Below are positions 1-8,775 of a stretch of 64,000 nt of DNA, piece by piece; position 1 is the stretch's first letter; each line of letters starts with the position of its first letter. Where the stretch lies: positions 29,534 through 93,533 of the forward strand of contig JAUNKV010000007.1 in the NCBI GenBank assembly GCA_030532575.1. The letters are read 5' to 3'. The notes beneath the pieces were generated by a model. That model saw only the letters and a program-made list of their open reading frames with translations. It searched no databases and was not told the DNA's origin. The position numbers were made by a program, and so were the translations under genes. The DNA comes from Propionibacteriaceae bacterium. GTDB lineage: Bacteria; Actinomycetota; Actinomycetes; Propionibacteriales; Propionibacteriaceae.

Positions 1-54
1 CGGGGTCTCGGCTCGGGCGTTCTCGCAAGCTCGTCCGCCCGGCTCGACCAGCGG
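1..54. repeat. Truncated copy of the 166-178 bp inverted-end repeat (family A)
   Basis: The window opens inside a repeat. Its sequence from the GGTCTCG motif to the closing GGCTCGACCAGCGG matches the right end of the complete copy at 78-243 almost base for base, so this is the tail of a neighbouring copy cut off by the window edge. Confidence 0.75.
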
Positions 55-77
55 GTGGGGTGGGATCGTCTCCTTTT

Positions 78-243
78 CCGCTGGTCGAGCTGAGGGCGCC
101 CAGCGCCCGATTGTCGAGACCTCTGGCATACGGTGCTGGTGCTTGCACCGAGGGGGGTGGGTTGGGGCCCGAGTCTCTGCGCAAGGTTGCGGGGTCTCGG
201 CTCGGGCGTTCTCGCAAGCTCGTCCGCCCGGCTCGACCAGCGG
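78..243. repeat. Complete family A repeat (REP/BIME-like)
   Basis: It begins with CCGCTGGTCGAGC and ends with GCTCGACCAGCGG, an inverted pair. Subterminal TCGAGACC and GGTCTCG form a second inverted pair, and each end contains its own small palindrome (GGGCGCCCAGCGCCC on the left). It is 166 bp long, the same as the copy at 32672-32837. It lies between the window edge and the end of the yajQ-family gene and contains no convincing coding frame. Confidence 0.8.
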
Positions 244-277
244 GGAGAGGGCACCGGGTCTACCGGCGGAAGGGTGC

Positions 278-769
278 TCAGCGGTAGTTGACGAACTGCA
301 CCGCGAAATCGTAGTCGGCCTCCTTGATGAGGCGCTGCACCTCCTGCAGGTGGTCCCGGGACTTGGAGCTGACCCGCAGCTCATCACCCTGGATCTGCAC
401 CTTGACCCCCTTCGGGCCCTCGTCGCGCACCAGCTTGGAGATCTTCTTCGCGTTCTCCTGGGTGATGCCCTGCTTGGTGGTGCAGGTGATCTTCCACATC
501 TTCCCGGAGATGCGGGGCTCCCCGGCGTCGAGGGCCTTCAACGACACCCCGCGCTTGATGAGCTTCGACTGGAACACGTCCAGTACCGCCTTGGCGCGCT
601 CCTCACCGCTGGACTCGATCTCGATGGCCTCGCCCGACCAGCGGATGGACGAATCGGTGCCCTTGAAGTCGAAGCGCTGCGAGACCTCCTTCGCAGCCTG
701 GTTGAGGGCGTTGTCGACCTCCTGACGGTCAACCTTGCTCACGACGTCGAACGAGCTGTCGGCGGCCAT
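278..769 (-). CDS. YajQ family nucleotide-binding protein
   Basis: The 163-residue product is full length for the YajQ family (about 160 aa), a small cytoplasmic alpha/beta protein with two similar nucleic-acid-binding-like domains; some members bind cyclic di-GMP. Family features are the opening [19 protein letters not shown], the [10 protein letters not shown] segment, and the closing acid-rich stretch ending in FAVQFVNYR. The ATG at 769 was chosen because AGGAGG lies just upstream and the family begins here; an in-frame start farther upstream would add 11 residues unlike the family. The biochemical role in actinobacteria is uncertain, so no symbol is given. Confidence 0.93.
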   Translation of the reverse strand: MAADSSFDVVSKVDRQEVDNALNQAAKEVSQRFDFKGTDSSIRWSGEAIEIESSGEERAKAVLDVFQSKLIKRGVSLKALDAGEPRISGKMWKITCTTKQGITQENAKKISKLVRDEGPKGVKVQIQGDELRVSSKSRDHLQEVQRLIKEADYDFAVQFVNYR

Positions 770-858
770 GCATCCTCCTGGTCTCGGGTGTGGAATCCCC
801 ATTGTGCCAGCCTGGGCCGTACAGTTGGCGGGATTGTCTGACGAGGAGGAGTTCAGGA

Positions 859-2685
859 ATGACCCAGGGACAGGTCGTCGCGCGAAGTGGGTGGCGGCAG
901 GTCGCGGCTGTCAAGGGCGGCACGCTGAGCGACCTGTGGCTCTACCTGCGCTACCAGCTGCTGTCGAAACTGCTGGTGGCTGTGTTGGTGATGCCACTGT
1001 ACCGCTTGGTCATGGACATGCTCATTGCCAGCACCGGGCGCACCAGCATCACCTCGGGCGACTTCACGTCCTTTGCCCTCAGCCTCCAGGGGGTGGGACT
1101 GGCCGTTGTCACCGTTGCGCTGCTCGGGCTCATCGTGGTGTTGGACATCGCAGCCTTCGTCATTGCGGAGCTGGCCCGACTCCGAGGTGTTCCCATCCGC
1201 ACGGGCCGGGAGCTGTTGCTCGCCGCGCTGCGCGCCGTGCCGCGGTTCCTGCACCCTGCCACACTGCTCTTCCTGCTCTACCTGGCGGGGGTCGTCCCGC
1301 TCGCCGGGATGGGGCCGAGGCTGAGCATCCTGTCCTGGGTCAAGATCCCGAACTTCGTCCTCGACGTCGTGCTGAAGAACCCGCTCTACCTCAGCCTCTA
1401 CGTCGTTGTGCTGGTGGTGTTGGGCGTGCTGGCCTTCTTTCTCATCATGACGGTGCAGGCGATGTTCGCCAGCGACCTCAACCCCTGGCAGGCGATGGGG
1501 GCGTCGATGAAGTTCGTGAAGCGCCACTGGTGGGCGGTGCTCGTGACCCTGGCTCGCGGCTTCGTGCTGCTGGGCGGCGCGATTCTGGGCGTTGCCGCCA
1601 TCCTGATCGCGGTGCTCTTCCTGGTGATCCTGGTGCTGCCGGAGAACGTCGCGATGGTGCGCTTCAGCTACCTGCTGTTCTCACTGGTGCTGGCCTCGGC
1701 AGCCGGTTTGCTGCTGTTGGTCGTGGCGCCCATCCAGCTGCGCAACCTGACCCGCGCCTGGGTGGTCCTGAACGAAACGGTTCCCACCGAACAGCGTGAG
1801 GACGTCCGGGCCGCGGATCGTCGTGACCGGCCTCGGCTCATCATCGCCGGGGCGGTGGCTGCCCTGGTCGGCGTGGCCTGCGCGGCGGTGGGCACCGCCT
1901 TCTTCCAGGAGATCTTCGTGCGCGACCGCGACATCGCAGTGATCGCCCACCGGGGCGGTGGTGATCTGGACGCCGAGAACTCCCTGGAAGGCTTGGAGGC
2001 CGCCATCGCAGCGGGGTCGAAGTGGTCCGAGATCGACATCCAGCGCACCCGTGACGGGGCCTATGTCGTCAACCACGACGCCACCTTCGCCAGGCTGTCC
2101 GGGGTGAAGAAGGCTTCCTCGGAGATGACCCTGGCCGAGATCCAGCAGCTGAGCATCGCCAACACCTTCACCCCCGGCCAGCCCGCCCGGGCCGTGCCCA
2201 CCATCGAGCAGATGATGGACACCGCCAAGGGGCGGATCGGGTTGTTCGTGGAGCTGAAGGGGGCCACCGCCGACCAGCAGATGGCTGACGACATGGTGAA
2301 GCTCATCAAGGAACGGGGCGAACTGGACTCGGTGGCTCTCATCAGTCTGGACCATGCTCTCATCAGCTATGTCGAGAACACCTACCCGGAGGTCATCACC
2401 GGGTACCTCTACTACTTCGGGGTCGGTGATGTCGCCAACCTCAACTTCGACTACCTCATCATTGAGGAGGGCGTGGCGACGTCGTCGAAGGTGGAGGAGC
2501 TGCAGGCCAGCGGCCGCAAGGTTGTGGTGTGGACCGTCAACACCGAGGAGTCCATCGATCGGTTCGCAGGCTCCCAGGTCGACGGGATCATCACCGACGT
2601 GCCGGTGAAGGTTTCGGAGGGAATCGCCGCCAAGCGTTCCCGTGACGACCTGGATCGGATCGCGGATGCTGTGTTCGAGGAGTGA
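859..2685 (+). CDS. Membrane-anchored glycerophosphodiester phosphodiesterase
   Basis: This 608-residue protein joins a membrane domain (about residues 1-340, seven or so hydrophobic segments) to a C-terminal GDPD catalytic domain (about 355-600). The GDPD part shows HRGGG at residue 364, the SEIDIQ acidic pair, a VNHD catalytic histidine near 406, and the closing [14 protein letters not shown] enzymes hydrolyse glycerophosphodiesters to glycerol-3-phosphate and an alcohol. This architecture (GPDPase membrane domain plus GDPD) is common in Gram-positive bacteria. The catalytic domain probably faces outward, acting on deacylated phospholipid or teichoic-acid-type substrates. The start at 859 is preceded by GAGGAGGAG at good spacing. 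Confidence 0.93.
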   Translation: MTQGQVVARSGWRQVAAVKGGTLSDLWLYLRYQLLSKLLVAVLVMPLYRLVMDMLIASTGRTSITSGDFTSFALSLQGVGLAVVTVALLGLIVVLDIAAFVIAELARLRGVPIRTGRELLLAALRAVPRFLHPATLLFLLYLAGVVPLAGMGPRLSILSWVKIPNFVLDVVLKNPLYLSLYVVVLVVLGVLAFFLIMTVQAMFASDLNPWQAMGASMKFVKRHWWAVLVTLARGFVLLGGAILGVAAILIAVLFLVILVLPENVAMVRFSYLLFSLVLASAAGLLLLVVAPIQLRNLTRAWVVLNETVPTEQREDVRAADRRDRPRLIIAGAVAALVGVACAAVGTAFFQEIFVRDRDIAVIAHRGGGDLDAENSLEGLEAAIAAGSKWSEIDIQRTRDGAYVVNHDATFARLSGVKKASSEMTLAEIQQLSIANTFTPGQPARAVPTIEQMMDTAKGRIGLFVELKGATADQQMADDMVKLIKERGELDSVALISLDHALISYVENTYPEVITGYLYYFGVGDVANLNFDYLIIEEGVATSSKVEELQASGRKVVVWTVNTEESIDRFAGSQVDGIITDVPVKVSEGIAAKRSRDDLDRIADAVFEE

Positions 2686-2745
2686 TTTCCGCCGCCGGTG
2701 GCGTGGTTCGCCGCCCCTGTGCTATCTTTTCTGAGCTGCCAGCAC

Positions 2746-2829
2746 GGCAGGTTGCCCGAGTGGCCAAAGGGAGCGGTCTGTAAAACCGTCGGTTCGCCTA
2801 CGTTGGTTCGAATCCAACACCTGCCACCA
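2746..2829 (+). tRNA. tRNA-Tyr (GTA)
   Basis: This is a type II tRNA of 84 nt including an encoded CCA. Acceptor GGCAGGT pairs with ACCTGCC, the anticodon loop is CTGTAAA (anticodon GTA), there is a long variable arm, and the T arm reads GGTTCGAATCC. A hexamer TATCTT at 2723-2728 could be its -10 element. Confidence 0.96.
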
Positions 2830-2860
2830 GACCCCCGGAGTCGGATTGATCCGGGGGTCT
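2829..2860 (+). terminator. Hairpin terminator after tRNA-Tyr
   Basis: AGACCCCCGGA (2829-2839) and TCCGGGGGTCT (2850-2860) form a perfect 11-bp stem with a 10-nt loop. It overlaps the last base of the tRNA and has no strong T tract, as is usual in high-GC actinobacteria. Confidence 0.75.
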
Positions 2861-2877
2861 GTTGCGTTCCTGAGCGG

Positions 2878-2883
2878 TATTGT
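2878..2883 (+). promoter_or_regulatory. -10 hexamer TATTGT, leaderless purine nucleoside phosphorylase
   Basis: TATTGT lies exactly 6 nt before the ATG at 2890, and no Shine-Dalgarno sequence is present. This fits transcription starting at the start codon. Confidence 0.5.
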
Positions 2884-2889
2884 CGGTTC

Positions 2890-3600
2890 ATGGCAACCCC
2901 GCACATCGCATGTGACCCTGGAGACATCGCCCCGCTCGTGCTGATGCCCGGGGACCCGCGCCGGGCCGAGCGCATCGCCCGGCAGCGTCTCACCGAGGTC
3001 CGGCTGGTCTCCGAGGTGCGCGGCATCGGGGTGTGGACCGGGTTGCTCGACGGTGTGCCCGCCACTGCGATGGCCTCCGGGATGGGCATCCCGTCGCTCA
3101 GCATCTACGCCACCGAGCTCTACACCCAGTTCGGGGTGCGCCGCATCTGCCGGGTGGGCACCTGTGGTGGGATCGCCCCCGAGGTCCAGGTGCGCGACGT
3201 CGTGATCGCCTCGGCCGCCCACACCGACTCCGCCGTCGCGACGCTGCCGATACCGGGGGTCTCACTGTCGCTGGCCCCGAGTTTCCCGATGCTGGCGGGT
3301 GCCGTGGCCCGAGCTGCCGACGGGGCACGTCCGGTCCACGTCGGGCCGGTCTACACCTCCGACTTCTTCCACAATTCGCGTACCGACATCGTGCCGGAGT
3401 TGGCGAAGGTGGGCACGCTCGCGGTGGAGATGGAGGCTGCTGGGCTGTACGCGGTGGCCGCCCGCCACCGGGGCGAGGCCTTGGCGGTGCTCACCGTCTC
3501 CGATCACCTGGGGGATCCCTCGGTGGACCTCAGCAGTGCGGAGCGTGAGGCCTCCTTCGCCGACTCCCTGGAGATCGCCGTCGCCGCCCTGCTGGCCTGA
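2890..3600 (+). CDS. Purine nucleoside phosphorylase (DeoD type)
   Basis: The 236-residue protein matches hexameric DeoD-type nucleoside phosphorylases, which cleave purine nucleosides with phosphate to the base and ribose-1-phosphate in purine salvage. Visible motifs are the phosphate-binding MPGDPRRAERIA near the N terminus, SGMGIPSLSIYATELY, RVGTCGGI, and the nucleoside-site VEMEAAGLYAVA. The ATG at 2890 is preferred because an upstream in-frame start would run through tRNA-Tyr, and because of the TATTGT box 6 nt away. It stands alone between tRNA genes. Purine specificity is inferred from family; uridine phosphorylase is a less likely alternative. Confidence 0.88.
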   Translation: MATPHIACDPGDIAPLVLMPGDPRRAERIARQRLTEVRLVSEVRGIGVWTGLLDGVPATAMASGMGIPSLSIYATELYTQFGVRRICRVGTCGGIAPEVQVRDVVIASAAHTDSAVATLPIPGVSLSLAPSFPMLAGAVARAADGARPVHVGPVYTSDFFHNSRTDIVPELAKVGTLAVEMEAAGLYAVAARHRGEALAVLTVSDHLGDPSVDLSSAEREASFADSLEIAVAALLA

Positions 3601-3622
3601 GCAGTGCAGCGACCACCCCGAT

Positions 3623-3651
3623 TTGTGTCCGCCGCCCGGGCCGTGTAATGT
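3623..3651 (+). promoter_or_regulatory. Promoter for tRNA-Thr/tRNA-Met
   Basis: TTGTGT (3623-3628) and TAATGT (3646-3651) are separated by 17 bp. The predicted start lies a few bases before the tRNA-Thr gene at 3665. Confidence 0.65.
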
Positions 3652-3664
3652 TTCCCGACGGCTG

Positions 3665-3737
3665 GCCCCTATAGCTCAGTAGGCAGAGCGTCTCCATGGT
3701 AAGGAGAAGGTCTGCGGTTCGATTCCGCATGGGGGCT
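3665..3737 (+). tRNA. tRNA-Thr (GGT)
   Basis: Acceptor GCCCCTA pairs with TGGGGGC. The anticodon stem TCTCC/GGAGA encloses loop ATGGTAA (anticodon GGT), and the T arm contains GGTTCGATTCC. It is 73 nt long with no encoded CCA. Confidence 0.95.
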
Positions 3738-3777
3738 CTTGTTCAGGCCCGGGATCCGTCCCGGGCCGGAACATTTC

Positions 3778-3853
3778 GACGGGGTAGCTCAGTCGGTAGA
3801 GCAAGCGGCTCATAATCGCTGTGTCGCGGGTTCAAGTCCCGCCCTCGTCACCA
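3778..3853 (+). tRNA. tRNA-Met (CAT), elongator type
   Basis: Acceptor GACGGGG pairs with CCTCGTC. The anticodon loop CTCATAA gives CAT, and CCA is encoded. A normal 1-72 pair and an anticodon stem without three consecutive G-C pairs argue for the elongator rather than the initiator, though a lysidine-modified Ile tRNA cannot be excluded. Confidence 0.93.
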
Positions 3854-3902
3854 CTGATCGCCCACCTGCGCATCCGCGCCCCGAACAGCAAGGAAGAAGA
3901 TC

Positions 3903-4073
3903 ATGGCCAAGAAGGGTCAGGACGTCCGTCCGAAGATCACGCTCGCCTGCACCGAGTGCAAGGAGCGCAACTACATCACCAAGAAGAACCGTCGCAATGA
4001 TCCCGACCGGATCGAGCTGAACAAGTTCTGCCCGCGCTGCCGCACCCACCGCGCGCACCGCGAGACCCGCTGA
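3903..4073 (+). CDS. rpmG: 50S ribosomal protein L33
   Basis: This short gene encodes 56 residues, the normal L33 size. It keeps both zinc-knuckle pairs (CTEC near residue 16 and CPRC near residue 43), so it is the zinc-binding form. It starts [18 protein letters not shown]. It sits 49 bp after tRNA-Met and heads the actinobacterial rpmG - hadAB - tRNA-Trp - secE - nusG cluster. AAGGAAGAAG precedes the ATG. Confidence 0.96.
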   Translation: MAKKGQDVRPKITLACTECKERNYITKKNRRNDPDRIELNKFCPRCRTHRAHRETR

Positions 4074-4087
4074 GCCGCATCCGAGAT

Positions 4088-4116
4088 GGCCGCCCGTCAG
4101 GGCGGCCTTTTCGTTT
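4088..4116 (+). terminator. Rho-independent terminator after rpmG
   Basis: GGCCGCCC (4088-4095), loop GTCA, and GGGCGGCC (4100-4107) form a perfect 8-bp stem followed by TTTTCGTTT. It separates rpmG from the hadA-like gene. Confidence 0.88.
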
Positions 4117-4120
4117 CCCC

Positions 4121-4126
4121 TAGACT
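4121..4126 (+). promoter_or_regulatory. -10 hexamer TAGACT, leaderless hadA-like gene
   Basis: TAGACT lies 6 nt before the ATG at 4133, and no Shine-Dalgarno is present. Confidence 0.5.
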
Positions 4127-4132
4127 TCGGCC

Positions 4133-4561
4133 ATGCCGATTTCTGCCGAGCACGCCGGGCGTACCTATCCGCCTGCGCCCGCCTACCGCGTCAGCCGCGC
4201 GAAGATCGTCGAGTTCGCGACCGCGCTGCAGGACGACAACCCCGCCTACCTGGCCGAGACCCCCATCGCCCCGCCGACCTTCGCCGCGGTCATCGCAGCC
4301 CAGGCCTGGGACTCGTTGTTCGCCGACGAGGAGCTGGGGCTGGCGCTCAACCGGATCGTCCACGCTGATCAGGTCTTCGACTTCCACCGGCCGCTGCGTG
4401 AGGGCGACGACGTGGTGGCCCGGCTCACCATCGAGAAGGTCCGTACCCGCGGTGCGTTGGACATGGTCACGGTGCTGGTTGCGCTCACCGTCGACGGCGC
4501 CCCGGTCTGCGACGCCCGCTCCACCCTGATGCACACCCGCAAGGAGGCCACCGATGCCTGA
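4133..4561 (+). CDS. HadA-like MaoC-type dehydratase subunit (N-terminal family)
   Basis: The 142-residue protein belongs to the single hot-dog-fold MaoC-like group whose actinobacterial members (HadA) form a heterodimer with a catalytic HadB-type partner. It starts with a segment matching the family (GRTYPPAPAYRVSRAKIVEFA), then DDNPAY and a conserved IAPPTFAAV turn. In mycobacteria HadAB dehydrates 3-hydroxyacyl-ACP during FAS-II elongation, and the gene pair occupies the same chromosomal place (rpmG-hadA-hadB-trpT-secE). It overlaps the next gene by 8 bp, so the two are translationally coupled. Substrate here is inferred, since nothing else points to mycolic acids. Confidence 0.85.
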   Translation: MPISAEHAGRTYPPAPAYRVSRAKIVEFATALQDDNPAYLAETPIAPPTFAAVIAAQAWDSLFADEELGLALNRIVHADQVFDFHRPLREGDDVVARLTIEKVRTRGALDMVTVLVALTVDGAPVCDARSTLMHTRKEATDA

Positions 4562-4961
4562 GATCCAGCCCGGCACCAGCCTCGGTGAGCTGCGCGTGAG
4601 GGTCACCCGCTCCGACGTGGTGCGCTACTCCGGTGCCTCCACCGATTTCAACGAGATCCACTTCTCAGACCGCCACGCCCGGGCCATCGGCCTGCCAGGG
4701 GTGCTGGCCCACGGCATGTGGACGATGGGGGCGGGGCTGAAGCTCGTCACCGACTGGATCGGCGACCCCGCCCGGGTGCGTCGCTACCAGGTGCGCTTCA
4801 CCCGCCCCGTCGTGGTGCCCGACACCGACGAGGGTGCCGAGGTGGTCTACACCGGGGAGATCACGGCTGTGGCCGAGGGGATCGCGACGGTGAACCTCAC
4901 CGCCACCTGCGGCGACGAGGCCGTGCTCGGCGCCGCCCGCGCGGAGGTCCGTGTTGACTGA
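4554..4961 (+). CDS. HadB-like MaoC-type (R)-hydratase/dehydratase subunit
   Basis: This 135-residue hot-dog protein carries the hydratase-2 active-site pattern: YSGASTDFNEIHFSD, with Asp and His in the expected places, followed by GLPGVLAHGMWTMG. It is the likely catalytic partner of the upstream HadA-like subunit, forming a heterodimer that dehydrates or hydrates (R)-3-hydroxyacyl thioesters. It overlaps the HadA-like gene by 8 bp and murB by 11 bp, so all three are probably co-translated. No third HadC-type subunit is present. Confidence 0.86.
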   Translation: MPEIQPGTSLGELRVRVTRSDVVRYSGASTDFNEIHFSDRHARAIGLPGVLAHGMWTMGAGLKLVTDWIGDPARVRRYQVRFTRPVVVPDTDEGAEVVYTGEITAVAEGIATVNLTATCGDEAVLGAARAEVRVD

Positions 4962-5976
4962 GCTGAAGGAGCACACCACCTTCCGCATCGGCGGCCCGGC
5001 CCGAAGGTTCGTCACCGCGACGAGTGAGCAGGAGATCATCCAGACGGTGCAGGACTGCGACGCCAGTGGGGAGCCGCTGCTGCTGCTCGGCGGTGGCTCC
5101 AACATGCTGGTGTCCGACGAGGGCTTCGACGGCACCGTGCTGAAGCTGGCCAACCGCGGCATGGAGCACGATTCGCAGGCCTGCTACGGCGTCGAGGTGC
5201 GTGTGGGGGCGGGGGAGACCTGGGATGACTTCGTGGCCCACTGCGTGGCCCAGCAGTGGTCCGGCCCGGAGGCGATGTCCGGCATCCCCGGGAGTGTCGG
5301 GGCCAGCCCCATCCAGAACATCGGGGCCTACGGGGCCGAGGTGGGGGCCCTCATCCAGCAGGTGCGCACCTGGGACCGCCGGGCTGGGGCGATCCGCACG
5401 ATCTTCGCCGCCGACTGCGGTTTCAGCTACCGCGACTCGATCTTCAAGCAGGACCCGGGGCGCTTCGTGGTCATCGCCGTGACCTTCCAACTGCCGCTGG
5501 GACACATGGGGCAGCCGGTGCGCTACCCCGAGCTCGCCCGTGCCTTGGGCACGGAGGTGGGGGAGCGGGCCGAGGCGGCTACGGTACGTGAGACGGTGCT
5601 CGCCATCCGGGCGGGCAAGGGCATGGTGCTGAGTGAGCAGGACCGCGATTCCTGGTCGGCGGGGTCCTTCTTCACCAACCCACTGCTCACCCCCGAGCAG
5701 GCTGCGGCGCTTCCCGACGAGGCCCCGCGATTCCCAGCCGGGGATCAGGTCAAGACCAGCGCGGCCTGGCTGATCTCCCACGCCGGGTTCGCCAAGGGCC
5801 ATCCCGGCAGTGGCCCGGCCCGATTGTCCTCGAAGCACGTCCTGGCCCTGACCAACCACGACGGTGCGAGCGCTGCGGAGGTCGTGGCCCTGGCCCGCGA
5901 GGTGCGCGACGGCGTCGAGGATCGGTTCGGCATCAGGCTGATCCCGGAGGTCAACCTCATCGGGCTCACCCTCTGA
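4951..5976 (+). CDS. murB: UDP-N-acetylmuramate dehydrogenase MurB
   Basis: MurB uses FAD and NADPH to reduce UDP-GlcNAc-enolpyruvate to UDP-MurNAc in peptidoglycan synthesis. The 341-residue protein shows HTTFRIGGPARRFVTA at the start, the FAD-binding LGGGSNMLVSDEGFDG, EAMSGIPGSVGASPIQNIGAYG, and the catalytic region DSWSAGSFFTNP with the serine proton donor. It starts at GTG 4951, though TTG at 4954 has a better distance to the GGAGG at 4943. It is coupled to the HadB-like gene by an 11-bp overlap, unlike the mycobacterial locus where hadC occupies this position. Confidence 0.97.
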   Translation: MLTELKEHTTFRIGGPARRFVTATSEQEIIQTVQDCDASGEPLLLLGGGSNMLVSDEGFDGTVLKLANRGMEHDSQACYGVEVRVGAGETWDDFVAHCVAQQWSGPEAMSGIPGSVGASPIQNIGAYGAEVGALIQQVRTWDRRAGAIRTIFAADCGFSYRDSIFKQDPGRFVVIAVTFQLPLGHMGQPVRYPELARALGTEVGERAEAATVRETVLAIRAGKGMVLSEQDRDSWSAGSFFTNPLLTPEQAAALPDEAPRFPAGDQVKTSAAWLISHAGFAKGHPGSGPARLSSKHVLALTNHDGASAAEVVALAREVRDGVEDRFGIRLIPEVNLIGLTL

Positions 5977-6061
5977 CGCTGATTTCGGCCCAACGCCCAG
6001 ATGCGTTACCATTGAGGTCTGGCAAGGTTCCACGCGCCCAAAAGGTGCTGCACCGAGCCGA

Positions 6062-6134
<73 letters not shown>

Positions 6135-6152
6135 CGAAGCACACGCTTCACG

Positions 6153-6190
6153 GCCTGCCACCCAGTGGGTGGGCAGGCATTTCGTTTGTT
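6153..6190 (+). terminator. Terminator between tRNA-Trp and secE
   Basis: GCCTGCCACCCA and TGGGTGGGCAGGC pair with one bulged base, followed by ATTTCGTTTGTT. It ends the tRNA-Trp transcript just before the secE ribosome-binding site. Confidence 0.8.
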
Positions 6191-6208
6191 GGACCGAAGG
6201 GATTGCGC

Positions 6209-6646
6209 GTGAGCGACGACAAGACTCAGCGAGGCGGGGACGAGGAGCTCCCCGAGGCTGACCCCGTCGCCGACGATGAGGTGATCTCGGACCTCGAGGA
6301 GCAGTTCGACGAGGAGCCCGAGGCAGGCGAGGACGAGCAGACCGAGGAGAAACCCAAGGCTGTCGTCCGCAAGACCTCCAAGGCCCCGGTGAAGAAGAAC
6401 GCTCCCACGAAGAAACGTTCCGAGAGCACCCACGAGGAGCACGACCCCTACAAGGCCAAGAACCCCGCCCAGTTCGTCCGGCAGTCTGCCGGCGAGCTGA
6501 AGAAGGTCGTGTGGCCCACCTGGAACGAACTCACCACGCTGTTCATCGTCGTGCTGGTGTTCGTCCTGTTCATGGTCCTCTACGTGGGCGTGCTGGATGC
6601 CGCCTTCGGGTGGGCCCTGCTGAAGCTGTTTGGAGGAACCGCGTGA
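6209..6646 (+). CDS. secE: Preprotein translocase subunit SecE
   Basis: SecE clamps SecY in the Sec channel. The 145-residue protein has the conserved C-terminal block QSAGELKKVVWPTWNEL, followed by one hydrophobic membrane span (about residues 112-135). The first 80 residues are a charged, low-complexity extension (acidic then Lys-rich), longer than in enterobacteria but usual in actinobacteria. GTG at 6209 was chosen because AAGGGA sits 6 nt upstream. Its stop overlaps the nusG start in GTGA. Confidence 0.95.
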   Translation: MSDDKTQRGGDEELPEADPVADDEVISDLEEQFDEEPEAGEDEQTEEKPKAVVRKTSKAPVKKNAPTKKRSESTHEEHDPYKAKNPAQFVRQSAGELKKVVWPTWNELTTLFIVVLVFVLFMVLYVGVLDAAFGWALLKLFGGTA

Positions 6647-7431
6647 CCGAGCACGACGATTTCGAGATCGACCTCGGCGAGCTGCCCGCTGCCGAGGAGA
6701 CCGAGGTGGAGATCGACCTCAGCCTCGATGACGATGAGCCCGCCGAGGAGATCGTCTCGCTGTCCGACGAGCCCGCCGAGGAGACCTCTGAGGGTGAGGA
6801 CGACGAGGAGGATGACGCCACTGCCAAGGCCGTCGCCGCGCTCCGTGAGGAGCTGGAGGGCAAGTACGGCGAGTGGTACGTCATCCACACCTACTCCGGG
6901 ATGGAGAACCGGGTCAAGCAGAACCTGGACTCCCGCGCCACCTCCCTCAACATGGAGGACTACATCTTCGAGACGATCGTCCCCACCGAGGACGTCGTTG
7001 AGGTGCGCAACAACACCCGCAAGACCGTCACCCGTTGCGTGCTGCCCGGCTACGTGCTGGTGCGCATGGAGCTGACCGACGATTCCTGGGCAACGGTGCG
7101 TCACACCCCGTCCGTGACCGGATTCGTCGGCCATGGCCAGACCCCCGTCCCGTTGAACCTGGACGAGGTGGTCAGCATGTTGACTCCTTCCGTCGTCGCG
7201 AAGGTCGCCGCCGAGGCCTCCTCGCCTGCGGCGAAGGCGAAGAAGAAGGTCGAGGTCGTCGATTTCGCCGTCGGCGATTCCGTCCAGGTGGTCGACGGCC
7301 CCTTCGCCGGGGTGCACGCCACGGTCACCGAGATCAACGCCAACCACCAGCGGCTGCGTGCCCTCGTCGAGATCATGGGACGTGAGACCCCGCTCGACCT
7401 GGAGTTCAAGCAGGTCGAGAAGGTCGGTTAG
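6643..7431 (+). CDS. nusG: Transcription termination/antitermination factor NusG
   Basis: NusG binds RNA polymerase and modulates elongation, termination and coupling to the ribosome. The 262-residue protein has an acidic extension of about 70 residues, then the NGN domain (WYVIHTYSGMENRVKQNL, LPGYVLVRMEL, VTGFVGHG), and a C-terminal KOW domain (VGDSVQVVDGPFAGVHATV). It starts at GTG 6643, overlapping the secE stop, with GGAGG upstream. It is followed by rplK-rplA behind a separate promoter. Confidence 0.97.
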   Translation: MTEHDDFEIDLGELPAAEETEVEIDLSLDDDEPAEEIVSLSDEPAEETSEGEDDEEDDATAKAVAALREELEGKYGEWYVIHTYSGMENRVKQNLDSRATSLNMEDYIFETIVPTEDVVEVRNNTRKTVTRCVLPGYVLVRMELTDDSWATVRHTPSVTGFVGHGQTPVPLNLDEVVSMLTPSVVAKVAAEASSPAAKAKKKVEVVDFAVGDSVQVVDGPFAGVHATVTEINANHQRLRALVEIMGRETPLDLEFKQVEKVG

Positions 7432-7457
7432 GAATACCGCCCCTGACCACCTAGAAT
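7428..7457 (+). promoter_or_regulatory. Candidate promoter for rplK-rplA
   Basis: TTAGGA (7428-7433) and TAGAAT (7452-7457) are separated by 18 bp in the 99-bp nusG-rplK gap. The -35 overlaps the nusG stop codon. Confidence 0.5.
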
Positions 7458-7530
7458 TGCGCGTTGCGCCGTCGCTCCGGGGCCTCCCGGGGCCGCGGCC
7501 ACGTCTGAACCAACATCAGAAGGACCCGAA

Positions 7531-7959
7531 ATGCCTCCCAAGAAGAAGGTCGCAGCCCTCGTCAAGATTGCTCTGCAGGCGGGCGCTGCCACTCCCGCGC
7601 CGCCGGTCGGTACCGCCCTCGGTCCGCACGGTGTCAACATGATGGAGTTCGTCAAGGCGTACAACGCCGCGACGGAGTCGCAGCGCGGCAACATCATCCC
7701 GGTCGAGATCACCATCTACGAGGACCGCACGTTCTCGTTCGTGACCAAGACCCCGCCGGCTGCGGAGCTCATCAAGAAGGCCGCCGGGCTCAGCAAGGGT
7801 TCCGAGAACCCGCTGAAGAACAAGGTCGGCAAGCTCACCAAGGACCAGGTTCGCGAGATCGCCGCCACCAAGCTGCCGGATCTCAACGCCAACGACATCG
7901 AGGCGGCCGCCAAGATCGTCGAGGGCACCGCACGTTCCATGGGCGTCACCGTCGAGTGA
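7531..7959 (+). CDS. rplK: 50S ribosomal protein L11
   Basis: The 142-residue L11 builds the GTPase-associated centre of the large subunit with 23S rRNA helices 43-44. It shows the family start [18 protein letters not shown], the Pro-rich [19 protein letters not shown], and the RNA-binding C-terminal domain ([14 protein letters not shown], ending ARSMGVTVE). AGAAGGACCCGAA precedes the ATG. It pairs with rplA downstream. Confidence 0.98.
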   Translation: MPPKKKVAALVKIALQAGAATPAPPVGTALGPHGVNMMEFVKAYNAATESQRGNIIPVEITIYEDRTFSFVTKTPPAAELIKKAAGLSKGSENPLKNKVGKLTKDQVREIAATKLPDLNANDIEAAAKIVEGTARSMGVTVE

Positions 7960-8045
7960 CGCTCCCCCCCTGGTAGGGAGACTCCCCGCACCAGAACTGG
8001 TGGATCAGCCTGCGAGGCTGACTGATAGATCATGAGGAACCAGAG

Positions 8046-8750
8046 ATGAAGTACAGCAAGGCATACAGGGCCGCCGCCGAGAAGCGCGACGGCGCCCAGC
8101 TCCACACGCCCGAGGAGGCGCTGAAGCTGGTCAAGGACATGGCCTCGGCCAAGTTCGACGAGACGGTCGAGGTGGCGGTTCGCCTCGGCGTCGATCCCCG
8201 CAAGGCGGACCAGATGGTCCGTGGCACGGTCAACCTTCCGCACGGTACTGGCAAGACGGCTCGGGTCCTCGTCTTCGCCTCCGGTGAGAAGGCCGAGGCC
8301 GCACGTGAGGCCGGGGCCGACGAGGTGGGCGTGGATGAGCTGGTGGAGAAGGTGGCCGGTGGCTACCTGGACTTCGATGCCGTCGTCGCGACCCCCGACA
8401 TGATGGGCAAGGTCGGTCGGCTCGGCCGGGTGCTGGGCCCCCGTGGTTTGATGCCGAACCCGAAGACCGGCACGGTCACGATGGACGTGGCGAAGGCCGT
8501 CGCCGACATCAAGGGCGGCAAGATCGAGTTCCGGGTGGACCGTCACGCCAACCTGCAGTTCATCATCGGCAAGGCGTCGTTCAGCGCGCAGCAGCTGATC
8601 GACAACTACTACGCGGTGCTGGAGGAGATTCTGCGGCTGAAGCCCGCCTCCTCGAAGGGCCGCTACATCAAGAAGGTGGCGGCCTCCGCGACGATGTCGC
8701 CGAGCGTCATCATCGATGGCAGCGTCACCAAGCCCGCTGACAACGCCTGA
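8046..8750 (+). CDS. rplA: 50S ribosomal protein L1
   Basis: The 234-residue L1 forms the mobile L1 stalk and, in many bacteria, represses its own operon by binding its mRNA leader. Visible signatures are [36 protein letters not shown] and [19 protein letters not shown]. The 86-bp rplK-rplA gap could hold an L1 target, but I do not see an unambiguous copy of it. AGGAACCAGAG precedes the ATG. Confidence 0.98.
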   Translation: MKYSKAYRAAAEKRDGAQLHTPEEALKLVKDMASAKFDETVEVAVRLGVDPRKADQMVRGTVNLPHGTGKTARVLVFASGEKAEAAREAGADEVGVDELVEKVAGGYLDFDAVVATPDMMGKVGRLGRVLGPRGLMPNPKTGTVTMDVAKAVADIKGGKIEFRVDRHANLQFIIGKASFSAQQLIDNYYAVLEEILRLKPASSKGRYIKKVAASATMSPSVIIDGSVTKPADNA

Positions 8751-8775
8751 GCGGCATCCGCCGTACACAACCTCC

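Noticed and set aside
7960..8045. An L1 autoregulatory target between rplK and rplA
   Set aside because: I could not find an unambiguous L1-binding stem-loop; it remains possible but unsupported.
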